This document shows positions 1 through 9,472 of a DNA stretch of 42,556 nucleotides, in pieces. A program made the position numbers and the translations under genes. Source of the DNA: Nanobdellota archaeon (GTDB lineage: Archaea > Nanobdellota > Nanobdellia > Tiddalikarchaeales > Tiddalikarchaeaceae); NCBI GenBank assembly GCA_016931175.1, contig JAFGFH010000021.1:1-42556 (forward strand). Reading direction: 5' to 3'. A model generated the notes under the pieces. That model saw only the letters and a program-made list of their open reading frames with translations, was not told the origin of the DNA and ran no database searches. Positions within the stretch are counted from its first letter, which is position 1. Each line of letters begins with the position of its first letter.

Positions 1-5
1 AAAAA

Positions 6-437
6 TTATTCCTGCTCATCCAGTGCTTGATTAACTAAACTATCTGCAACTTTTATGAAACTATTAGTCCTGTTAACATGGCTGTATTTGACACTGTCAA
101 AAGAAGACTCTTTTTTCTTAACAATAACAAACAATTCTAATAATCTCTTATCATGAATCTTGTACTCACCTGTTAATTGCTTAATCATTAACTCACTGTC
201 AGAGTAGCAGATAATATTTTTGCAACCAACATCAGCAGCCATGCTTAACCCTTTAATCAAAGCATTATACTCTGCCCTGTTATTAGTTCCAAAACCCAAG
301 AATTTTTTATACTCTCTAATAATCCTGCCTGATTCATTAACTAACACTACACCTATAGCACTAAGACCAGGATTGCCCCTGCACCCGCCGTCACTGTAAA
401 TGCTGCAATTTTTCATTAATACAAGAATAAAAAACAA
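6..437 (-). CDS. rnhA: Ribonuclease HI family protein
   Basis: IYSDGGCRGNPG...NNRAEYNALIKGL...SDSELMIKQLTGEY: canonical RNase H DEDD-type motifs. Confidence 0.9.
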   Translation of the reverse strand: MFFILVLMKNCSIYSDGGCRGNPGLSAIGVVLVNESGRIIREYKKFLGFGTNNRAEYNALIKGLSMAADVGCKNIICYSDSELMIKQLTGEYKIHDKRLLELFVIVKKKESSFDSVKYSHVNRTNSFIKVADSLVNQALDEQE

Positions 438-536
438 TGATTAATAAAAATTACTGAATTAGAAAGGTTTAAAAAATAATCATTCCCTTTAATCTTTTTG
501 TCGAAGAAAAAAAAGAAAAATAGGTGATTTTTTTTA

Positions 537-2042
537 ATGAATAAAATTAAAGAATCCCCGGTTAGGGATTCGAAGAGTAAGATAATTGAATTAAAACCAA
601 AGGATTATTTCAAAGGAGTTGTTAAAATTCTTAGAAAAACCCAGCCAGGCCCGGTAATCTTTACAATAAGCGACGGTTACGGAGCAGTTGATGCAATGGT
701 TAAAGACTCTGTTTACAAGACAGGAGACGTTGTTTACGTAACAGGCCCGGTTAATGAAAGAGCAGGCACTCTCCAGGTTGAGATAAAAACAATAAAACAG
801 TCGAACACTGATTTTAACAAAATAATAGGGGATAAGAGCGAGCCAGTGCTTAAAGATTTCAGCATAAAATCTGAAAGGTACGAGGTTATGAAACCAGTAT
901 TCTTGCAGGTTGCAAAGAGAATAAGAAGAGCAGTTCTCGAGAACCAGCCAATACTTCTACGGCACCATAATGACTCTGACGGTATAAACGCAGCACTAGC
1001 TGTTGAAACAGCTTGCAAAATGCTTATGAAAAAGATTGGCATAAACCCTGAGTTTAACATTTACAGAAGCCCAAGCAAAGCCCCTTTTTACGACACTGGC
1101 GACGTTTTCAGAGACTTAGTGTTATCAAAGAGGATGACAGAGATTCATGAGCAGAAGAAGCCGTTAATAATAGTTGTAGACAACGGTTCCACACCAGAAG
1201 ACTTGTTCAGCTTTAAAATCTTGAAACAAACAGGGCACGAGTGCATAGTAGTAGACCACCACAATCCAGTAATAATAAAGGATTCTAAGAGTTTAGTATG
1301 CCCTTACTTGTCAATGCACTTAAACCCTTACCTTTTCGGCTTGGACAGCCAGACTAGTGCGGGAATGCTATGCTACGAATTAGCAAGATTCATTAATGAA
1401 GAATTCAGCAATCCCTTAATGCCTGCAGTTGCAGCAATAAGCGACCACTGCGAGATAAAAGAGACTGAAGATTACATAAAAAATAGTAAAAAACAAAGAG
1501 AGGAATTAAAGAGAACAGGCATAGCAATAGACTTCACAGCTCATAATCTCAGATTCGACTCGGGAAAAGGAGTATTTGAGGAATTATACGCGAACCCTGT
1601 AATGGTTGAATTAATAAATGAAGAGGTTTCAAAGAGCGTTGAGAAGCAATTGCAAAGCACGATGCCTTACTTGAGAACATCAGAGATTAACGGTGTAACC
1701 TTTTCCTACATAGACCTTGAAAAGTATACCATGAGATTCACTTACCCAACACCTGGGAAAGTAATAGGAATGATACACGACTTAGTTGCTGAAGGCAGGG
1801 ACAACACTCCAGTGTTAACAATAGGCTACTTGTCAGACATGATAATAATAAGAGCAACCCAGCCAGTAATGCCTGTTCAGCACTTGATTGAAGTCTTAAA
1901 ACATAAGATGCCTCAGGCAAACGTGGACGGAGGAGGCCATGAAATGGCAGGAACAATAAAATTCGTGCCAGCCCACTTAACAAGCATACTAGAGCTTATA
2001 AAAGAAGAATTAAGGCAATTAGACATGCAAAAACTTTATTAA
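537..2042 (+). CDS. DHH/DHHA1 family phosphoesterase, RecJ-like, with N-terminal OB-fold
   Basis: RHHNDSDGINAA, IIVVDNGS, CIVVDHHNP and C-terminal GGGHEMAGTIKF motifs; N-terminal OB-like region. SD-like ggtgat upstream. Confidence 0.85.
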   Translation: MNKIKESPVRDSKSKIIELKPKDYFKGVVKILRKTQPGPVIFTISDGYGAVDAMVKDSVYKTGDVVYVTGPVNERAGTLQVEIKTIKQSNTDFNKIIGDKSEPVLKDFSIKSERYEVMKPVFLQVAKRIRRAVLENQPILLRHHNDSDGINAALAVETACKMLMKKIGINPEFNIYRSPSKAPFYDTGDVFRDLVLSKRMTEIHEQKKPLIIVVDNGSTPEDLFSFKILKQTGHECIVVDHHNPVIIKDSKSLVCPYLSMHLNPYLFGLDSQTSAGMLCYELARFINEEFSNPLMPAVAAISDHCEIKETEDYIKNSKKQREELKRTGIAIDFTAHNLRFDSGKGVFEELYANPVMVELINEEVSKSVEKQLQSTMPYLRTSEINGVTFSYIDLEKYTMRFTYPTPGKVIGMIHDLVAEGRDNTPVLTIGYLSDMIIIRATQPVMPVQHLIEVLKHKMPQANVDGGGHEMAGTIKFVPAHLTSILELIKEELRQLDMQKLY

Positions 2043-2066
2043 ATATTAGTATTATTTCTAATTATT

Positions 2067-2873
2067 TTGAGGCCTGAAATAAGTTTTGTAATACCAACTT
2101 TTAATGAAGAAGCGTATATTGAGAAAACACTCATCTCATTGAAGAATCAGAAAACAAAGATTCCCTACGAGATAATAATCAGCGACTGCAAAAGCAGCGA
2201 CCGAACCCTTGAAATAGCCAAAAAATACGCGGATAAGATAGTATCAGTGGAAAAGAGAGGCATCGGCGTTGGCAGGAACGCTGGAATTAAACAATCCAGT
2301 GCAGAATACATAGTAAACACTGACGCTGACACGATATTCCCGGAAGACTTTGTTGAAAAAGTGTACCCCTTGTTTAAATCGAAAGAGTACGTTGGGTTCT
2401 ACTGCGGCAAGTGGGATTACTACACGGGAAAATCATTAATACTTAAACTATTGACATTACTAGCTTCCACATTGTTAGTATTATATTCAAAGATTCAGTC
2501 TGTTAAGAATACTACAACCCTGCCAGGCTGGTGCTTGTGCACGCAGAGGTGGGTTTTTGACGCAGTAGGAGGATTTGATGAAGACACCAGCAAGTGCGAA
2601 GACGTGAACTATAGTTATGCCATAGAAGTATTAGGCAAGAAGTATTACTACTCCCACATAAACGTGCGCTCGTCAGTCAGAAGGTTTGAAAAAAGCCTGC
2701 CTGAAAGTTACGTTCATTACAAAACTTTAGGGCATGGACCTTTAAACTGGTGGCGTGACCTTGCAAGAGAGAGCAGGAATCCTTACCTTGGAGTCTTAGG
2801 ATTTAGGATAAAAAAAAGATTCATAATAGCAACACTATTCTTGTTAACAATAACGATAAGATTAATATTCTGA
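2067..2873 (+). CDS. Glycosyltransferase family 2 with C-terminal hydrophobic segment
   Basis: ISFVIPTFNEEAYIEKTLISL...IISDCKSSDRTLEIA...NTDADTIFP: GT2 motifs. TTG start. Confidence 0.88.
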   Translation: MRPEISFVIPTFNEEAYIEKTLISLKNQKTKIPYEIIISDCKSSDRTLEIAKKYADKIVSVEKRGIGVGRNAGIKQSSAEYIVNTDADTIFPEDFVEKVYPLFKSKEYVGFYCGKWDYYTGKSLILKLLTLLASTLLVLYSKIQSVKNTTTLPGWCLCTQRWVFDAVGGFDEDTSKCEDVNYSYAIEVLGKKYYYSHINVRSSVRRFEKSLPESYVHYKTLGHGPLNWWRDLARESRNPYLGVLGFRIKKRFIIATLFLLTITIRLIF

Positions 2874-2874
2874 A

Positions 2875-3714
2875 TCAGCACAATTCTCTAATCTTTTCAA
2901 GATACCTTAACCTGTCATCCGGCATTAAACTAATTATTTGGTCAATAACCCTCTGCTTCTCATCATCCCGGATTAAACCCTCAAAGACTAACTCATTAAA
3001 CATTTGCCTTTCATTAATGAAGAAGATTACGTAATTAACCTCTCCCCAATCAATACCAGCATTTGTGTTGAATCCTAAACTCTTAGCCGATTTCTTTAAC
3101 AATTTAACCTCTCTCTTAAATAATCCGCTTTCTAAAAGAACATCCCTTAAACATAAGGTATCAAAGAATCTAATAATGTTAAAACCGTTCTCAAAACCTT
3201 CAAACAAGGGTTTAAGAACAGGATAGCAAGCGTTTGATAATAAGTTAACCATCTTTGCAGAATAATCAAAAACAGCCCTCTTTAAAGGAGTTTTTAAATC
3301 ACTGCTCTCAGCAAGAGTTATAATATAATCCTCTCTTCTGTCAACACTGTAATACTCTAAAAAAACTTCAAGAACAGCTTCCTTTCTTATATCTTCAGGA
3401 CTTTCTAAATCACAAAAACCTCTTAAAGCGTCAGGAAGCAGAAAATTATTATACTCGTCAGGTTTTTTAATATAAGCTTCAGCAATTGACTGGAAAGACT
3501 TAACGCACTCGATCAAGTAAACAACTAAACTATTAATATTTAAACTAATATACTCAGCCTTTTTGCCAGGATAATTACAGGACTCTGGGAAAAAAGGAGT
3601 GTTAAAAAATTGTTTATTAATAATGTTAAAAAAGAAACCAGTAATGTCTTCATACTCAAGCAAAGGAGCTACCTCTAAACTCCTTATTCTCTCATAAACA
3701 AGGTTTTCAATCAC
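2875..3714 (-). CDS. Uncharacterised, predicted mostly alpha-helical protein
   Basis: Full-length ORF filling the gap between neighbours; no recognised motif. Confidence 0.6.
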   Translation of the reverse strand: MIENLVYERIRSLEVAPLLEYEDITGFFFNIINKQFFNTPFFPESCNYPGKKAEYISLNINSLVVYLIECVKSFQSIAEAYIKKPDEYNNFLLPDALRGFCDLESPEDIRKEAVLEVFLEYYSVDRREDYIITLAESSDLKTPLKRAVFDYSAKMVNLLSNACYPVLKPLFEGFENGFNIIRFFDTLCLRDVLLESGLFKREVKLLKKSAKSLGFNTNAGIDWGEVNYVIFFINERQMFNELVFEGLIRDDEKQRVIDQIISLMPDDRLRYLEKIRELC

Positions 3715-3797
3715 CAGAGTATTCTAAAAATTATTACTTAAAAACCTTGCTGAATATTAGAAAAAAACTTAACTTAATAATTGTTCAATCAATACTT

Positions 3798-4175
3798 ATG
3801 CAGGCAACAGTATTATCACTTAAACAGCCATGGGCGGAACTAGTAGCTTCAGGAAAGAAAAGTATAGAGCTGCGCTCCTGGAATACTAAACACAGAGGCT
3901 TATTCTACATTCACGCATCCAATAATATAGATAAAGAGAAATGCAGTGAATTAAGAATGAACATTAATGAATTAGTTACAGGAGCAATCATAGCTAAAGC
4001 TGAACTATTAACTGTTAAAAAATACGATACTAAAAAAGAATTATTAAAGGATTCAAAAAAGCACTACGCAGAGGATTATAAAACCCCCTGCCACGGTTTC
4101 TTACTGAATAATATTAAAAGGATAAAACCAGTTTACTGCAAAGGAAGACTCGGCTTTTGGAAAATAATCATTTAG
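3798..4175 (+). CDS. ASCH domain protein
   Basis: ATVLSLKQPWAELVASGKKSIELRSWNTKHRGLFYIHAS: ASCH signature. The ORF track starts at 3747 (TTG), but the ATG at 3798 fits the domain start and has an AT-rich promoter upstream. Confidence 0.85.
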   Translation: MQATVLSLKQPWAELVASGKKSIELRSWNTKHRGLFYIHASNNIDKEKCSELRMNINELVTGAIIAKAELLTVKKYDTKKELLKDSKKHYAEDYKTPCHGFLLNNIKRIKPVYCKGRLGFWKIII

Positions 4176-4491
4176 CATACTTTGAAGCAGTGAAGTCAAT
4201 AATGGCTCCGTAAGCTATGCCTGCAAAGAAACCCATCCAGTCCCGTAAACCAGTGGATAATAGGAAAGCCAAGCTTATAAGAAGTCCGAAAACAACCCCT
4301 CTTAATAATACGCCCTTCTTAATCTTAGGAAGAACTCCAATAACTACACCCATTAGAACACGATTATACCAGGTTGCGAACAAGAACAATTCATTTCCTT
4401 CAAAACCTAGTCTTCCGCCAACACCAATAATGCAGAAAATTCCAAGCAAAGCACCGGCTAATACAGCTAAAGGTAAACGCTTAATCTGCAT
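4168..4491 (-). CDS. Small integral membrane protein (about 4 TM)
   Basis: Hydrophobic segments in the minus-strand frame; the plus-strand ORF here is a Pro/Lys-rich mirror. Confidence 0.65.
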   Translation of the reverse strand: MQIKRLPLAVLAGALLGIFCIIGVGGRLGFEGNELFLFATWYNRVLMGVVIGVLPKIKKGVLLRGVVFGLLISLAFLLSTGLRDWMGFFAGIAYGAIIDFTASKYAK

Positions 4492-4524
4492 GAGTAAAAA
4501 ATAATAATTAATAAGTTAAATAAT

Positions 4525-4899
4525 TTATGCTCCCAAGTATAAGAAAGCAGCAGTAACTAAGACGCCAGCTATTAAAGCCATTGTAAGCAGAACATAATTA
4601 GCCCACTTCTTCTGCCTTAACTCTTTGGTTAACTTAATCTTCTTGCCGTATTTTTGCTGAAGGGCTTGGCCAATAGCAACGCCTAACGCCACTCCTAATG
4701 CAGGACCTAGAGCTATGTTTCCTAAAGCAAGACCAATAGCAATACCTAACGCCAAACCAATACCAATGCCTTGCATCATATACTTGTCTTCGTAAGTGTA
4801 CTTGTCAGCCTCTAACTTCTTTTTAACAAAAAACAAGCTGAAACCCGCTAATAAAACAATTGTTAAAAGAATTATTCCGGAAATAATTGTCCACACCAT
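4525..4899 (-). CDS. Membrane protein with glycine-zipper repeats
   Basis: N-terminal TM, then IGIGLALGIAIGLALGNIALGPALGVALGVAIGQAL repeats and a second TM. Confidence 0.7.
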   Translation of the reverse strand: MVWTIISGIILLTIVLLAGFSLFFVKKKLEADKYTYEDKYMMQGIGIGLALGIAIGLALGNIALGPALGVALGVAIGQALQQKYGKKIKLTKELRQKKWANYVLLTMALIAGVLVTAAFLYLGA

Positions 4900-5062
4900 G
4901 AAATTCTAATTAAGTAATTAATTAAAAAGATATGTCTTCTCTGCTGTGAATCAAACCATTGCGGGGAAAAAAAACGTTTGTTAAAGCACTGCATTATTTC
5001 CAGCAATCCGGATAATACTTGTTTGAAAAATATTTTTAAAGAACTAATCATAGATAAAAGAT

Positions 5063-5542
5063 ATGAAAAAAACACTCTTATTAATCTCAGCAATCTTAGT
5101 GCTCGGCTGCACTCAGAACTTGATGATAAAAGCAGGAGATAACGTGACATTAGATTATGTTGGCAGGTTAAGCAATGGTTCAATCTTTGACACTTCAGAA
5201 GGCGGCACGCCTTTAAGTTTCACAGCAGGCAATGGTGAAGTAATCAAAGGATTTGACGACGCAGTAATAGGCATGAGTGTTGGAGAGGAGAAGATTTTCA
5301 CAATACCAGCTGCGGATGCTTACGGAGAATACAATCCTGAATTCGTAATATCTTACAATACGAGCGACATACTGGAAGCAGTCCAGCAGGAGATTTACGA
5401 AGGATTCTACGTTCAAACAATGGAAGGTTATATAGGACAGGTTACAAGCACTAACGAGAACGAAACACTCGTAGACTTCAACCACCCGTTGGCAGGCAAG
5501 GACTTAACTTTCACTATAAGAATAATTGGCATTAATACATAA
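5063..5542 (+). CDS. FKBP-type peptidyl-prolyl cis-trans isomerase, predicted lipoprotein
   Basis: Lipobox-like LVLGC; VTLDYVGRLSNGSIFDTSEGGTPLSFTAGNGEVIKGFDDAVIGMSVGEEK typical of the FKBP/SlyD class. TATA-like tttttaaag about 25 bp upstream. Confidence 0.9.
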   Translation: MKKTLLLISAILVLGCTQNLMIKAGDNVTLDYVGRLSNGSIFDTSEGGTPLSFTAGNGEVIKGFDDAVIGMSVGEEKIFTIPAADAYGEYNPEFVISYNTSDILEAVQQEIYEGFYVQTMEGYIGQVTSTNENETLVDFNHPLAGKDLTFTIRIIGINT

Positions 5543-5543
5543 T

Positions 5544-5783
5544 TCAACCAATGAAGTGCTTGATTACTAAACCTATTATTACTAAAAGGCAGTAAGCAGA
5601 GAATATAATGAATAGTATTGTTACAAGAATAAGCTGCAATTGCATCTCTAAAACAGTAACTCCTCCGGTGAAATTGCTTAATGAATATAAAACTATAGGC
5701 ACCAGGAAAAGAATGAAAAGAACAACCATCACCCTCTGCAGCTTATCTGACAATTTGATAAAATTCGCTATTTTCTTATTCAT
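5544..5783 (-). CDS. Small two-TM membrane protein
   Basis: Two hydrophobic helices in 79 aa; convergent with the FKBP gene. Confidence 0.55.
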   Translation of the reverse strand: MNKKIANFIKLSDKLQRVMVVLFILFLVPIVLYSLSNFTGGVTVLEMQLQLILVTILFIIFSAYCLLVIIGLVIKHFIG

Positions 5784-5837
5784 AACTTAAAATAAGCAAC
5801 TAAATAATTATAAGCTCTTCCATGATTAAAATCTAGT

Positions 5838-6815
5838 ATGATAAGAGTTGGTTACGCGTGCATTAACACCAGCATTAACTGCACTTCAAGCAGCACCTTC
5901 AGATTAAAGAATTATTCAAAAGAAAGATTCATGGAAACCGTTAAATCAAACCTTGAATGTTTGAAGAAAATACTTGAATTTAATAATAAAAAAGGCATTA
6001 AGTTCTTCAGAATAACCAGCCAGTTAATACCCTTCGCTTCACACCCCGTTTGCAGTATAAAATGGCAGCAATTTTTTAGTGAAGATTTCAAAAAAATAGG
6101 AGAATACGTTAAGAAGAATCATATGAGGATAACTATGCACCCGGACCCATTTATAGTGTTAAACTCTCCAAGAAAAGAGGTTGTTAATAAAAGCCTGAAA
6201 GAATTAAAATACCATTCCCAACTCTTGGAAAGCATGCATTTAAGCAGTGAAAACAAGATAGTAATTCACGTAGGAGGCGTTTACGGGGATAAGAACGCGT
6301 CCATTAAAAGGTTTGTAAAAAACTATAATAAATTAGGGAAAATGCTTAAGAAGAGACTGGTTATTGAAAACGATGACTCTTCATATTCTTTAATGGATTG
6401 CTTGAAAATAAGCGATTTGACAGGAGTGCCAGTAGTTTTAGACGTTTTACACCACGAGATATTAAATAATAATGAATGCCTGAAAGAATCCTTTCAAAAA
6501 GCAGCAAAGACGTGGAAAATAAAGGACGGAAAGCCAATAATACACTACAACGAGCAGAAAAAAACAGGAAGGAAAGGTTACCATTCTGAAACAGTGAACG
6601 TTACAAGATTCAATAAAATAATAAAACCTTTAATAAAAGAAGACTTTGACGTAATGCTGGAAGTTAAGGATAAGGAGAAAAGCGCGCTTAAAATACTAAA
6701 AAAAACCTTTTTAATTAGTCAATTGATTATAAATAACTATGAAAAAGGTTGCATTAATCGTTCTAAGTGCATTAGTTGCACTTATGGGATTAGCAGAGAT
6801 TACAGGAATAATTAA
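5838..6815 (+). CDS. uvsE: UV damage endonuclease, UvsE/UVDE family
   Basis: RVGYACIN..., FFRITSQLIPFASHP, ITMHPDPFIVLNSP, IHVGGVYGDK, LVIENDD, GVPVVLDVLHHE: UVDE TIM-barrel motifs. Confidence 0.9.
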   Translation: MIRVGYACINTSINCTSSSTFRLKNYSKERFMETVKSNLECLKKILEFNNKKGIKFFRITSQLIPFASHPVCSIKWQQFFSEDFKKIGEYVKKNHMRITMHPDPFIVLNSPRKEVVNKSLKELKYHSQLLESMHLSSENKIVIHVGGVYGDKNASIKRFVKNYNKLGKMLKKRLVIENDDSSYSLMDCLKISDLTGVPVVLDVLHHEILNNNECLKESFQKAAKTWKIKDGKPIIHYNEQKKTGRKGYHSETVNVTRFNKIIKPLIKEDFDVMLEVKDKEKSALKILKKTFLISQLIINNYEKGCINRSKCISCTYGISRDYRNN

Positions 6816-7068
6816 TTTCGGAACCGAGCCAGTATGGCACGCTTGGCTTAAAGTAATAGTAGGCTTGTTAGGAGTAGCTGTTCCATTCGTAATGGAAAAG
6901 CAGATTAACCTGGCACTCTACATAGTAAGCGGCGGTTTGGCTGTAATGGGAGTCTTAGGCTTAATCCCTGGATTGAACTATGCAGTAGAACCAATATGGC
7001 ACCCAGTACTAAAATTAGTAGCTGGTGGCGCAGGACTCTACATAGCATACATGAAGAAGAAAAAATAA
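6739..7068 (+). CDS. Small membrane protein with internal duplication
   Basis: Two similar units: ITGIINFGTEPVWHAWLKVIVGLLGVAV and LIPGLNYAVEPIWHPVLKLVAGGAGLYIA. TATA-like tttttaatt about 27 bp upstream of the ATG, inside uvsE. Confidence 0.75.
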   Translation: MKKVALIVLSALVALMGLAEITGIINFGTEPVWHAWLKVIVGLLGVAVPFVMEKQINLALYIVSGGLAVMGVLGLIPGLNYAVEPIWHPVLKLVAGGAGLYIAYMKKKK

Positions 7069-7149
7069 TTAAACAAAATTTTTTTTTATTCTAATTTTTT
7101 ATTTTTTTTTTATATTACAAAAGTATAAAAAACATTGATTTATAATAAA

Positions 7150-7638
7150 CTCTTTATGAAAAAGACGAGTTTTGACTGGACTAAACTATTAATATCAATA
7201 ATTATAGGATTCTCTCCAGGAATAATAGGCGGATTATTCACTTACCCTGCAATACAAGGATGGTATACTACTCTTGTTAAAACACCTGTTACGCCCCCTA
7301 ACTGGTTATTTGGCCCAATGTGGTCCACACTTTACTTACTAATAGGAGTATCCTTCTACTTCATATGGAAGAAGGGTTTTAAGACACCTCAGTCTAAGCT
7401 TGCATTAACAATCTTCAGCATCCAATTATTTCTGAACGCGTTATGGAGTGTTATATTCTTCGGATTGCAGGAATTATTATTCGGACTTATAGAAATAATA
7501 TTCTTATGGTTCTTCATAATAGCAAACATTGTTGAATTCAGGGAGATTGACAAGAAAGCAGCTTACTTAATGCTGCCCTACCTTGCATGGGTTACTGTAG
7601 CAACAATACTTAACCTATCAATAGTATTGGTTAATTAG
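7150..7638 (+). CDS. tspO: TspO/MBR (tryptophan-rich sensory protein) family
   Basis: YPAIQGWYTTLVKTPVTPPNWLFGPMWSTLYLLIGVSFYFIWK...LNALWSVIFF: TspO signature. Exact start is uncertain (ORF track 7135; ATG at about 7156 also possible). Confidence 0.88.
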   Translation, partial: LFMKKTSFDWTKLLISIIIGFSPGIIGGLFTYPAIQGWYTTLVKTPVTPPNWLFGPMWSTLYLLIGVSFYFIWKKGFKTPQSKLALTIFSIQLFLNALWSVIFFGLQELLFGLIEIIFLWFFIIANIVEFREIDKKAAYLMLPYLAWVTVATILNLSIVLVN

Positions 7639-7691
7639 TTCCAAAACAATTTCAGAAAACTTTTAATAAAATCAAGCATTTTATATTAAAT

Positions 7692-8222
7692 ATGATGCCT
7701 TACGAGCCTTTAATGGTTGAGCACGGTTTAATTAAGAAGATGTTTAATCTCATCAACAAAAAGGTTTCTAACATGTTAAAAACCGGAAAAGCAGATACTA
7801 ACTTTGTTGACATATTCTCAGACTTTTTCATAACATACGTTGACGTAGCCCACCATGGTAAAGAAGAGAACATACTATTCAACGAACTATTGAAGAAGAA
7901 CCTCACACCAGCTCATAAGAACATGATGAACGAATTGCTGGAAGAGCACAAGACTGGCAGGAGAGTAGTAGAAGAGCTTATAAATTCAAACAAAGCTTAC
8001 ATGGAAGGAAGCCAGAAAGAATTTAACAATATAATATCAAGACTAAAAGACTTTATTGATATTTATTCAAAACACGTTGATAAAGAGGATGATGATTATT
8101 TCATAAAAGTAATGGATTACTTCACGCCTCAAGAAAGGGAAAAGATAATACAGAACTTCTGGAGGTTTGACATAAAATTAGTGCATGAAAAGTATAAGGA
8201 AATACTTGACATGCTGGAATAA
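7692..8222 (+). CDS. Hemerythrin HHE cation-binding domain protein
   Basis: EHGLIKKMF, DVAHHGKEENILF, EHKTGRRVVEEL, KHVDKEDDDYF motifs. Confidence 0.85.
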   Translation: MMPYEPLMVEHGLIKKMFNLINKKVSNMLKTGKADTNFVDIFSDFFITYVDVAHHGKEENILFNELLKKNLTPAHKNMMNELLEEHKTGRRVVEELINSNKAYMEGSQKEFNNIISRLKDFIDIYSKHVDKEDDDYFIKVMDYFTPQEREKIIQNFWRFDIKLVHEKYKEILDMLE

Positions 8223-8253
8223 ACGTTTTAAATATTCAAGAGGTTATTGATTC

Positions 8254-8640
8254 ATGGCAAAGAAGAAGGATTTAAACCATTTAATAAGCAATCAAGCAGA
8301 CGTTTTTATAATAATATCCGTAGCTCTTGGTATAATAACTCTTATTGTAATAATGGCATTATTAATGCTGAGCACTGGCTCAACAATTAACCAGGTTTAT
8401 TACTGCACAAGTGATGATACCGGCAACACTATGAGCATAGAACAAGCAGTTAATCTAATGAAGCTTGGTGAATGCGCAGGCGCAAAAATGAATGGCGATT
8501 ACTACTGCAATTCTTTTACAGGAACTTGGTGGATAGACATTGAAACGGTTAACACTCCAAGCGGCTGCAACCCCGCATGCGTAGTAAGCGTGGACACTGG
8601 AGAAACTAGTATTAATTGGCGCTGCACGGGATTAATCTAA
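8254..8640 (+). CDS. Single-TM, Cys-containing exported or surface protein
   Basis: N-terminal TM IIISVALGIITLIVIMALLML followed by a Cys-rich polar domain; TATA-like ttttaaata about 25 bp upstream. Confidence 0.6.
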   Translation: MAKKKDLNHLISNQADVFIIISVALGIITLIVIMALLMLSTGSTINQVYYCTSDDTGNTMSIEQAVNLMKLGECAGAKMNGDYYCNSFTGTWWIDIETVNTPSGCNPACVVSVDTGETSINWRCTGLI

Positions 8641-8703
8641 TCCTATGCCTTCAATTCCGTATTTTTAAAAACTTTTTATACAACCAGTTATTATTAAAAT
8701 ATT

Positions 8704-9165
8704 ATGAGATTCAATTACTTAAAACCCATGAATCTTGCAATTTTAAACCTTTCAGGACTATTCCTGCTGGGGTTAATCACATCAAGAAGAGTAGTAACTT
8801 TTTTTGACGTTTTATGCATAGCCTTTGGGGGAGTGCTGGCGCTGGTTTTTATATTATCAATAATAACAACGCATAAGATGAAGCAGATGGTAATGGACCC
8901 TGACGAGGTTAACAAGGTTATAACCACAGGCATTTTCAAATACTTGCGGCACCCAGTTTACGCAGGAATAGTTTACATGAATATTGGTTTCATCTTCTTT
9001 TTCAGGTCCCTTGTTCTTATTCCTTTAATAGTTTTCTTCTCACTATTATGGTATTATGAAGCAAGGTATGAAGAGCAGGTTTTAATCAGAAAGTTTGGCG
9101 CAAAATACAAGAATTATATGAAAAAGACAGGCATGTTTTTTCCTAAGATTAGATTAGGGGAGTGA
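8704..9165 (+). CDS. Isoprenylcysteine carboxyl methyltransferase-like membrane methyltransferase
   Basis: VITTGIFKYLRHPVYAGIVYMNIGF...YYEARYEEQVLIRKFGAKYKNYMKKTGMFFP: ICMT/PEMT motifs. Confidence 0.85.
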   Translation: MRFNYLKPMNLAILNLSGLFLLGLITSRRVVTFFDVLCIAFGGVLALVFILSIITTHKMKQMVMDPDEVNKVITTGIFKYLRHPVYAGIVYMNIGFIFFFRSLVLIPLIVFFSLLWYYEARYEEQVLIRKFGAKYKNYMKKTGMFFPKIRLGE

Positions 9166-9437
9166 ATTTGCTCCACGCCTTTGTTAAAGGAAGAGTGCAG
9201 GGTGTTTTTTTTAGAGCAAAAACCAAGGCTTTAGCTGAAGATTTAAGCCTGAAGGGATGGGTTATGAACCTGCCAGACGGCAGAGTAGAAGTTAAAGCAG
9301 AAGGTGATAAGAATAAACTTACTGAATTCCTTGAATACTTAAGGAAAGGTCCTAAGAACGCATTTGTGGAAGAGGTTGAATTCTATTACGAAGAGGATGA
9401 GAACTTCAAAGAATTCTCTGTCCGATATATAACTTAA
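9162..9437 (+). CDS. acyP: Acylphosphatase
   Basis: VKGRVQGVFFRAKTKALAEDLSLKGWVMNLPDGRVEV: acylphosphatase signature; GTG start overlapping the upstream stop. Confidence 0.92.
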   Translation: MNLLHAFVKGRVQGVFFRAKTKALAEDLSLKGWVMNLPDGRVEVKAEGDKNKLTEFLEYLRKGPKNAFVEEVEFYYEEDENFKEFSVRYIT

Positions 9438-9472
9438 TAATTTTTATTAAATACCTTTAATTAATTTTATTT

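Noticed and set aside
734-1060. Minus-strand ORFs within the RecJ-like gene (also 1738-1983)
   Set aside because: Antisense to a strongly supported coding region; composition looks like reverse-complement codon shadow.
4217-4504. Plus-strand 95-aa ORF opposite the 4168-4491 membrane protein
   Set aside because: Pro/Lys-rich, low-complexity mirror of a plausible TM protein on the other strand.
7069-7135. Possible small RNA in the T-rich gap
   Set aside because: Simply poly-T runs, best explained as an archaeal T-rich terminator followed by the tspO promoter.
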